Assembly: GCF_023910625.1 (NCBI RefSeq)
Contig: NZ_JAAVVW010000002.1
Location: 230,024 to 294,023 of the forward strand
From: Limnohabitans sp.
Lineage (GTDB): Bacteria > Pseudomonadota > Gammaproteobacteria > Burkholderiales > Burkholderiaceae_C
Length of the DNA: 64,000 bases
Reading direction: 5' to 3'
Shown here: positions 57,726 to 64,000 of the stretch, piece by piece
Numbering within the stretch: position 1 is the stretch's first letter
Layout: each line of letters opens with the position of its first letter
Program-made: the position numbers and the translations under genes
The notes under the pieces: generated by a model
Databases searched by the model: none
What the model was told of the DNA's origin: nothing
Seen by the model: the letters and a program-made list of their open reading frames with translations, nothing else

Positions 57726-58295
57726 TCAGGCCATCAAGCGCGAGCCCTTGGGCACATGCGCCATCAAGAAGGCCATTTGATCAGCCAGGATACGGCGGTT
57801 GCGCAAGATGAAGTCTTCCCAGAGGCTGGGCACATAAGGCGCATACAGCAGGGGCATGCGGGCCTGCTCGGGCGTGCGGTTGCTTTTGCGGTGGTTGCAG
57901 GAACGGCAGGCGGTCACCACATTCATCCAGTGGTCTGGGCCACGTTGCGCCAGCGGGACGATGTGCTCGCGGGTCAGTTCCGACTCGTGGAAATGCCCAC
58001 CGCAATAGGCGCACACCTGGCGGTCACGCACAAACAATTTGGTGTTGGTCAAGCCCGATCGCAACTCAAACGGGTTGATGCGCGGCACGCCCTGGGTGCC
58101 GATGATGCTGTTGACGGTGATGATGGATTGCTGGCCTGTGAGCGCGTTGTGACCGCCGTGAAAAACCGCCAATTGCTGACCCGCTTCCCAGCGCACCTCG
58201 TCGGCGGCGTAATGGGTGACCGCTTGCTCCAGGGTGATCCACGATTGCGGCAAGCCTTGGGCCGAGAGTTTCAAAACCTTCACAGACGCCTCCAT
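57726..58295 (-). CDS. HNH endonuclease
   Basis: A 189-residue protein with a C-terminal HNH domain: zinc-binding CAYCGGHF and CRSCNHRKSN pairs, and ELTREHIVPLAQRGPDHWMN with the catalytic His. The N-terminal part (VKVLKLSAQGLPQSWITLEQAV) is shared with stand-alone HNH proteins common in Proteobacteria, whose targets are unknown. ATG 58293-58295 (MEASVKVLKL) is used. It is upstream of the exported ligase on the same strand, with about 130 bp between. Confidence 0.88.
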   Translation of the reverse strand: MEASVKVLKLSAQGLPQSWITLEQAVTHYAADEVRWEAGQQLAVFHGGHNALTGQQSIITVNSIIGTQGVPRINPFELRSGLTNTKLFVRDRQVCAYCGGHFHESELTREHIVPLAQRGPDHWMNVVTACRSCNHRKSNRTPEQARMPLLYAPYVPSLWEDFILRNRRILADQMAFLMAHVPKGSRLMA

Positions 58296-58464
58296 CCAAC
58301 AGTTCAAAAACCACTGACACGATAAGTCCCGTCTCGATCCTGCTGTTCAACTCTGGAAGCCGCCGCCAGCGGGATCGGGCTCAGTCACAATATACCCTCT
58401 TACATGGACAATACCGTGAATGCTGGCGCTTGTGCCGGATCAACGGCAGGACATCACGAGCGAC

Positions 58465-59502
58465 ATGAAGGTTTACCGAGGCTTCCACCATCCCTATCTG
58501 GCCCCCGCTTGCGCTTTGACGATCGGCAACTTTGACGGCGTACACCGGGGTCACCAGGCCATGCTGGCCCTGCTGCGCAGCGAAGCGGCCCACCGGGGCG
58601 TGCCCAGCTGCGTGATGACCTTCGAGCCCCACCCGCGTGACTACTTTGCCAAGGCCCTCCACCAGCCCGATCTGGCCCCGGCCCGCATCGCCACGATGCG
58701 CGACAAACTGCAAGAACTTGAGCGCTGCGGCGTGGACCAGGTGGTGGTGGTGCCCTTTGACGCCCGGCTGGCCAGCCAGTCACCCCAAGACTTCATTGAG
58801 CAGGTGCTGGTGCGCGGCCTGGGCGTGCGCTATGTGTTGGTGGGCGACGATTTCCGCTTTGGTGCCAAGCGCGCGGGCGACTACGCCATGCTCGACACTG
58901 CCGGACAAAGCTTGGGCTTTGACGTGGCCCGCATGAACAGCTACGAGGTGCGCGGCCTGCGCGTGTCCAGCTCGGCCGTGCGCGATGCGCTGGCCAAAGG
59001 CGATCTGCCCGCGGTACAGGCCCTGCTGGGCCGCCCCTACAGCATCAGCGGCCATGTGGTGCACGGGCGCAAGCTGGGCCGCGAGTTGGCCGCCACAGCC
59101 CAAGGGGCAGGCGACGGCTTTCGCACCCTGAATTTGCGTTTTTCGCACTGGAAGCCTGCGGCCAGCGGCATCTTTGTGGTGCAGGTGCATGGCCTGGCTG
59201 ATCAACCCTTGAAGGGCGTGGCCAACCTGGGCATCCGCCCCTCGCTGGACCCGAATGACGTCAATGGCGGGCGCGTGCTGCTGGAGACGCATGCCTTCGA
59301 CTGGCCTGCCCATCTGGGGGCTGAAGGGGGCTACGGTAAAATCATTCGGGTGGACTTGCTGCATAAATTACACGACGAGCTCAAATACGACGGTCTGGAC
59401 GCCCTGACAAAGGGCATTGCCAAAGACTGTGACGATGCACAGGCGTGGTTTGCTTCCCGTCATGGTGAAACCAGCCGCCAAACCACCCGCGACCGAATTT
59501 GA
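58465..59502 (+). CDS. ribF: Bifunctional riboflavin kinase/FAD synthetase
   Basis: Converts riboflavin to FMN and FAD. The 345-residue protein has the N-terminal adenylyltransferase (LTIGNFDGVHRGHQAML, VGDDFRFGAKRAGDY, SSSAVRDALAKGDL) and C-terminal flavokinase (RPYSISGHVVHGRKLGRELA, GVANLGIRPSLD). I chose ATG 58465 (MKVYRGFHHP). It begins ribF-ileS-lspA, a conserved Proteobacterial order. Confidence 0.95.
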   Translation: MKVYRGFHHPYLAPACALTIGNFDGVHRGHQAMLALLRSEAAHRGVPSCVMTFEPHPRDYFAKALHQPDLAPARIATMRDKLQELERCGVDQVVVVPFDARLASQSPQDFIEQVLVRGLGVRYVLVGDDFRFGAKRAGDYAMLDTAGQSLGFDVARMNSYEVRGLRVSSSAVRDALAKGDLPAVQALLGRPYSISGHVVHGRKLGRELAATAQGAGDGFRTLNLRFSHWKPAASGIFVVQVHGLADQPLKGVANLGIRPSLDPNDVNGGRVLLETHAFDWPAHLGAEGGYGKIIRVDLLHKLHDELKYDGLDALTKGIAKDCDDAQAWFASRHGETSRQTTRDRI

Positions 59503-59523
59503 CGCTCTGGCCCTCGTTTGCTG

Positions 59524-59617
59524 CCCTTCGACAGGCTCAGGGCGAACGACCTCAACGGCCCACCCCCTCTTGATCTCTCCGAACGGCCCGCCGCTCGGGC
59601 TGAGCTTGTCGAAGCCC
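59524..59617. repeat. Inverted pair of REP-like sequences
   Basis: CCCTTCGACAGGCTCAGGGC (from 59524) and its inverted relative (59591-59617, reading on the minus strand GGGCTTCGACAAGCTCAGCC) lie about 40 bp apart. Each unit also contains a short internal dyad. This sequence type is a familiar repeat in many beta- and gammaproteobacterial genomes. It sits in the 132-bp gap before ileS. Confidence 0.8.
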
Positions 59618-59634
59618 TCTCGACTTGACGCACC

Positions 59635-62514
59635 ATGACCGACCCAACCCAGAACCCCGACACCCGCATCAACATGATGGACACCCCGTTCCCGATGCGC
59701 GGCGACCTGCCCAAGCGCGAGCCGGGCTGGGTGAGCGAGTGGAACGACGGTGGTTTGTACAAAAAACTGCGCGCTGCCCGTCAAGGCGCACCGCTGTTCG
59801 TGCTGCACGACGGCCCGCCCTATGCCAACGGCAAGCTGCACATCGGCCACGCGCTGAACAAAGTGCTCAAAGACATGATCGTCAAGTCCAAGCAATTGGC
59901 GGGCTTTGACGCGCAATACATCCCCGGCTGGGACTGCCATGGCCTGCCGATCGAAAACGCGATCGAAAAACTGCATGGCCGCAAGCTCAGCCGTGACGAC
60001 ATGCAGGCCAAGAGCCGCGCCTTTGCCACCGAGCAAATCGGCCAGCAACGCGAAGACTTCAAGCGCCTGGGCGTGCTCGGCGACTGGGAGCGCCCTTACC
60101 GCACCATGGACTTTGCCAACGAAGCCGGTGAAATCCGCGCCTTCCAACGCGTGATCGAGCGTGGCTTTGTTTACCGTGGCCTCAAACCCGTTTACTGGTG
60201 CTTTGACTGCGGCTCGTCGCTCGCCGAATTCGAGATCGAATACGCCGACAAAAAGAGCGACACGCTGGACGTGGCTTTTGAAGCCGACAACACCGCCGCG
60301 CTGGCTGCCGCCTTTGGCCTGCCCCAGCTGCCTGGCGAGGGCAGCAAAAAGGCCTTTGCCGTCATCTGGACCACCACCGCCTGGACGATTCCCGCCAACC
60401 AAGCGCTCAACGCCCACCCCGAGCTGGAATATGCCCTGGTGGACACGCCCCGTGGCGTGTTGCTGCTGGCTGCCAGCTTGGTCGAGAAATGCCTGGAGCG
60501 CTACAAGCTCGAAGGCTCTGTGATTGCCACCGCTGTGGGCGAGAAGTTGCGCGGCCTGGTGTTCCGCCACCCGTTTCATGACACTGTGAGCGCTGAAGAA
60601 GGTGGCCCATACAGCTACCGCCGCCCATCGCCCCTGTACCTGGCCGAGTACGTGACCGCCACCGACGGTACAGGCATCGTGCACTCGTCCCCCGCCTACG
60701 GCGTGGACGACTTCAACTCCTGCATCGCCAACGGCCTGGCCTACGACGACATCCTCAACCCGGTGCAAGGCAATGGCGTGTACGCCGAAGAGCTGCCTTT
60801 CTTTGGCGGCCAGCACATCTGGAAAGCCTGTGCCCACGTGATCGAGGTGCTGGGCCAAAGTGACCGCCTGATGGCCACGGTGGAAATCACCCACAGCTAC
60901 CCCCACTGCTGGCGCCACAAAACGCCCGTCATCTACCGCGCTGCCGCCCAATGGTTTGTGCGCATGGACGAGGGCGAGGGCGTGTTCACCCAAGACAAAG
61001 CGCCCAAGACCCTTCGCCAGCTGGCACTCGACGCGATCGAGCAAACGCAGTTCTACCCCGAGAACGGCAAGACCCGCCTGCGCGACATGATCGCCAACCG
61101 CCCCGACTGGTGCATCTCGCGCCAGCGCTCCTGGGGCGTGCCCGTGCCGTTCTTTCTGCACAAGGACTCGGGCGAACTGCACCCCAACACCATGGCCATC
61201 CTGGACCAAGCCGCTGACATCGTCGAAAAAGGCGGCATCGAAGCTTGGAGCCGCGTGACGGTGGAAGAAATTTTGGGTGCACAGGACGCGCCGCACTACA
61301 CCAAGAGCACCGACATTCTGGAAGTCTGGTTCGACTCGGGCTCCACCTTCCAGCATGTGCTGCGCGGCAGCCACAAAGACGCTTACGGCGTGCCGCCCTT
61401 CCACGCCGAAGGCCCTGAAGCCGACCTGTATTTGGAAGGCCACGACCAGCACCGCGGCTGGTTCCACAGCTCGCTGCTGCTGGGCTGCGCGCTGTACGAC
61501 CGTGCACCTTACCGGGGCCTGCTGACCCACGGCTTTGCCACCGACGGCCAAGGACGCAAGATGAGCAAGTCGCTGGGCAACACGGTGGACCCGCAAACCA
61601 TCACTTCCAAAATGGGTGCAGAAATCGTGCGCCTGTGGGTGGCCAGCACCGACTACTCGGGCGACCTCAATATTGACGAAAAAATCCTGGCCCGCGTGGT
61701 GGACAGCTACCGCCGCATCCGCAACACGCTGCGCTTCTTGATGGCCAACGTGAGCGACTTTGACCCGGCGCAGGATGCCGTGGCTGATGACCAATTGCTG
61801 GAGATCGACCGCTTTGCGCTGGCCCGCGCCGCGCAGTTGCAAGCCGACATCCGCGCCCACTTCGACATGTACGAATTCCACCCCGTGGTCTCCAAGCTGC
61901 AAATTTATTGTTCGGAAGACCTGGGCGCGTTTTATCTGGATGTGCTGAAAGACCGCCTCTACACCACCGCCCCCAAGTCGCTGGCGCGCCGCAGCGCACA
62001 AACCGCGCTCTACCGCATCACCCACGGCATGCTGCGCTGGATGGCGCCGTTCTTATCCTTCACGGCCGAAGAAGCTTGGACCACATTTGGCACATCGGAA
62101 TCCATCTTCCTGGAAACCTTCAGCGACTTCGGTACGGCCGATGAGCAGTTGCTGGCGAAGTGGGGTCGCATCCGCGAAATCCGCGATCTGGTGAACAAAG
62201 ACATCGAAAACCTGCGTGTTGCAGGCCAAGTGGGCGCATCGCTGCAAGCCGAAATCACCTTGACTGCACCCGCCGCTGACCACGCCCTGCTGGCCAGCTT
62301 GGGCGCGGACATCAAGTTCGTGTTCATCACCTCCAAAGTGACGCTCCAAGCAGGCGACGCCCTCGCCGTGCAAGTGACCGCCAGCCAAGCCATCAAATGC
62401 GAGCGCTGCTGGCACTACGCCGACGACGTGGGCCACAACGCCAACCACCCCACGATTTGCGGGCGCTGCGTGAGCAACCTGCACGGTGCTGGCGAAACCC
62501 GCCTGGTTGCCTGA
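59635..62514 (+). CDS. ileS: Isoleucyl-tRNA synthetase
   Basis: Charges tRNA-Ile and edits valine. The 959-residue protein has [14 protein letters not shown] (HIGH), the CP1 editing domain ([40 protein letters not shown]), [17 protein letters not shown] ([10 protein letters not shown]) and a C-terminal zinc site (CERCWHY ... [10 protein letters not shown]). Bacterial type with no insertions noticed. lspA follows. Confidence 0.96.
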   Translation: MTDPTQNPDTRINMMDTPFPMRGDLPKREPGWVSEWNDGGLYKKLRAARQGAPLFVLHDGPPYANGKLHIGHALNKVLKDMIVKSKQLAGFDAQYIPGWDCHGLPIENAIEKLHGRKLSRDDMQAKSRAFATEQIGQQREDFKRLGVLGDWERPYRTMDFANEAGEIRAFQRVIERGFVYRGLKPVYWCFDCGSSLAEFEIEYADKKSDTLDVAFEADNTAALAAAFGLPQLPGEGSKKAFAVIWTTTAWTIPANQALNAHPELEYALVDTPRGVLLLAASLVEKCLERYKLEGSVIATAVGEKLRGLVFRHPFHDTVSAEEGGPYSYRRPSPLYLAEYVTATDGTGIVHSSPAYGVDDFNSCIANGLAYDDILNPVQGNGVYAEELPFFGGQHIWKACAHVIEVLGQSDRLMATVEITHSYPHCWRHKTPVIYRAAAQWFVRMDEGEGVFTQDKAPKTLRQLALDAIEQTQFYPENGKTRLRDMIANRPDWCISRQRSWGVPVPFFLHKDSGELHPNTMAILDQAADIVEKGGIEAWSRVTVEEILGAQDAPHYTKSTDILEVWFDSGSTFQHVLRGSHKDAYGVPPFHAEGPEADLYLEGHDQHRGWFHSSLLLGCALYDRAPYRGLLTHGFATDGQGRKMSKSLGNTVDPQTITSKMGAEIVRLWVASTDYSGDLNIDEKILARVVDSYRRIRNTLRFLMANVSDFDPAQDAVADDQLLEIDRFALARAAQLQADIRAHFDMYEFHPVVSKLQIYCSEDLGAFYLDVLKDRLYTTAPKSLARRSAQTALYRITHGMLRWMAPFLSFTAEEAWTTFGTSESIFLETFSDFGTADEQLLAKWGRIREIRDLVNKDIENLRVAGQVGASLQAEITLTAPAADHALLASLGADIKFVFITSKVTLQAGDALAVQVTASQAIKCERCWHYADDVGHNANHPTICGRCVSNLHGAGETRLVA

Positions 62515-62545
62515 CATTCACGCGCAAACAACACAAGGCAAACCC

Positions 62546-63061
62546 ATGGCCAGCAGCAAAAAAATCGGTAAAAGCTACGCCAGCAAAAGCCAAGGCATGG
62601 TGCTTTGGCTGGGCATTGCCCTCTTGGTGCTGGTGCTCGACCAGTTCACGAAGGTGCTGGTGCTGGGCGCTTTTCAGCTGGGCGACAGCACCCCGATCAC
62701 CTCGTTTTTTAACCTGGTGCGGGTGCACAACCACGGCGCGGCCTTCTCTTTCCTGGCGGGCGCAGGCGGCTGGCAACGCTGGTTTTTCACCGGCATAGGC
62801 GTGGCCGCGGCCATCTTCATGGTCTGGATGCTGCGCGCACACCCCGGTCAAAAACTCTTCAGCCTGGCCATCTCACTGATTTTGGGTGGCGCGATTGGCA
62901 ACGTGATCGACCGCTTGGTGCACGGCTACGTGGTCGACTTTCTGGACTTTTATTGGGGTGCCTGGCACTTCCCGGCCTTCAACGTGGCCGATGCCGGCAT
63001 CAGCGTGGGCGCGGCGCTGCTGATCTTGGACGAAATCCTGCGCGTGCGTCGCGGGCGTTGA
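62546..63061 (+). CDS. lspA: Lipoprotein signal peptidase
   Basis: Inner-membrane aspartyl protease (signal peptidase II) that cleaves prolipoproteins such as LolB. The 171-residue protein has four membrane helices and the two catalytic Asp motifs [14 protein letters not shown] and [12 protein letters not shown] chose ATG 62546 ([12 protein letters not shown]), 31 bp after ileS. Confidence 0.95.
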   Translation: MASSKKIGKSYASKSQGMVLWLGIALLVLVLDQFTKVLVLGAFQLGDSTPITSFFNLVRVHNHGAAFSFLAGAGGWQRWFFTGIGVAAAIFMVWMLRAHPGQKLFSLAISLILGGAIGNVIDRLVHGYVVDFLDFYWGAWHFPAFNVADAGISVGAALLILDEILRVRRGR

Positions 63062-63104
63062 ACTTTGTTAAGCTGTCTGCCCTGATTGAAAAAAGGAGAC
63101 TCCC

Positions 63105-64000
63105 ATGCCCGGATTGCTGCCCCACATTGACCCAGACGGCCTGCTCGAATTTTCGGTGGTCTACACCGACCGCGCCCTGAACCACATGTCCAAGCGATTT
63201 GGCGGCGTGATGACCGATATCTCGCGCATGCTCAAAACCGTCTACGGTGCACACTCGGTCGCCCTGGTGCCCGGCAGCGGCACCTTTGGCATGGAGTCTG
63301 TCGCCCGGCAATTTGCCACCAACCAGCACGTCATGGTGATTCGCAATGGCTGGTTCAGCTACCGCTGGACGCAAATCTTTGACATGGGCCAGATCCCGAA
63401 AAGCCACAGTGTGTTCAAGGCCCGCCGAATCGCAGAAGGCTCACAAGCCGCCTGGGCACCCGCCCCCATCGCTGAAGTGACCGCCGCGATCGCTGCCGAA
63501 AAGCCAGCGATCGTGTTTGCGCCCCATGTGGAAACCTCCGCCGGCATGATCTTGCCAGACGGCTACCTCAAAGCCGTGTCCGATGCGGTGCACGCGGTGG
63601 GCGGTCTGTTGGTTCTGGACTGCATCGCCTCGGGCGCCATGTGGGTGGACATGAAGGCCACGGGGGTGGATGTGTTGATCAGCGCCCCGCAAAAAGGCTG
63701 GAGCAGCTCGCCCTGCTGCGCCATGGTCATGCTGAGCGAACGCGCCCGCCAGGCGATTGACGGCACCACCAGCACCACCTTCGCCATGGACCTGAAAAAG
63801 TGGCTGCAAGTGATGGAAACCTACGAGGGCGGTGGCCACATGTACCACACCACCTTGCCCACCGATGCGCTGCTGCGCCTGCGCGATGCGATGGTGGAAA
63901 CCGATGCCTATGGCTTTGCCAAGGTGCGCGAAGAACAAATGGCATTGGGCCGTGCCGTGCGCCAGTTGCTGGCCGAGCGCGGTTTCCCCAGTGTGGCGGC
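63105..64000 (+). CDS. Class V aminotransferase (alanine-glyoxylate/serine-pyruvate type), 3' end outside window
   Basis: At least 298 residues of a fold-type I PLP enzyme. Features include VPGSGTFGMESVARQFA, NGWFSYRW, APHVETSAGMILPDGYL, VLDCIASGAMW and the PLP lysine in ISAPQKGWSSSP. The GGGHMYHTTLPTDALL segment fits the AGXT branch of class V. The substrate pair is inferred from the family. A strong AAAAGGAGAC ribosome site precedes ATG 63105. No stop is reached by base 64000. Confidence 0.9.
   Translation, partial: MPGLLPHIDPDGLLEFSVVYTDRALNHMSKRFGGVMTDISRMLKTVYGAHSVALVPGSGTFGMESVARQFATNQHVMVIRNGWFSYRWTQIFDMGQIPKSHSVFKARRIAEGSQAAWAPAPIAEVTAAIAAEKPAIVFAPHVETSAGMILPDGYLKAVSDAVHAVGGLLVLDCIASGAMWVDMKATGVDVLISAPQKGWSSSPCCAMVMLSERARQAIDGTTSTTFAMDLKKWLQVMETYEGGGHMYHTTLPTDALLRLRDAMVETDAYGFAKVREEQMALGRAVRQLLAERGFPSVA

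Noticed and set aside
59368..62025. An 885-codon open frame antisense to ileS
   Set aside because: It mirrors the ileS gene exactly; GC-rich codon usage opens the opposite frame. Its composition is His/Val/Gly-rich without any recognisable domain.

Overview
The window looks like a piece of a Burkholderiales (Betaproteobacteria) chromosome, probably Comamonadaceae. This rests on gene order and protein character, not a database search. Examples are spoT beside greB, hrcA-nadK-recN, TPR protein-lolB-ispE-tRNA-Gln-prs-rplY-pth, ftsK-lolA-rarA, the paired pimeloyl-type acyl-CoA dehydrogenases, a Bug-type solute-binding protein and the rubrerythrin/Fe-S/DUF3501 cluster. Coding is dense on both strands and fairly GC-rich.

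Region 1 (1-1560) is core: the 3' part of spoT and convergent greB. Region 2 (about 1562-11340) is a decayed mobile island between greB and tRNA-Arg(ACG). It holds a group II intron 3' end, two nearly identical directly repeated IS256-family elements, remnants of two different tyrosine integrases, and a filamentous-phage replication gene split by an IS4-family element with a 9-bp target duplication. Between the two IS256 copies lies a small cluster of secreted serine/dienelactone-type hydrolases, including a two-domain fusion and fragments of further copies.

Region 3 (11341-30040) is housekeeping: a decayed P1-type peptidase, tRNA-Met, hrcA, nadK-recN-rapZ, mutM-mutY, the outer-membrane/isoprenoid/PRPP/translation cluster, ferredoxin, a PHP phosphatase with a coupled drug/metabolite exporter, yciO and the rubrerythrin cluster. 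Region 4 (30366-49800) carries valS-galU, tusA/NUDIX, cysM, tRNA-Leu, hslR, an epimerase, a flavin/2Fe-2S reductase, a Bug protein, the liv branched-chain amino-acid ABC operon, rarA-lolA-ftsK, trxB and rpmB-rpmG. Region 5 (49870-64000) carries a fatty-acid desaturase, rsmB, purN, two acyl-CoA dehydrogenases, a BrnT/BrnA toxin-antitoxin pair, a periplasmic ATP-dependent DNA ligase, an HNH endonuclease, ribF-ileS-lspA and the start of a class V aminotransferase.

Two themes stand out. First, at least seven otherwise conserved genes (TPR protein, valS, livH, rarA, desaturase, two acyl-CoA dehydrogenases) are each broken by a single extra base. The uniform direction and the presence of an essential tRNA synthetase point to sequence/assembly error more than real decay, but this needs reads. 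Second, the window holds several palindromic elements: a hairpin family with a conserved apex but different stems in two intergenic regions (48.97 kb and 55.83 kb), a 25-bp palindrome inserted in frame inside valS, and an inverted pair of REP-like sequences before ileS.
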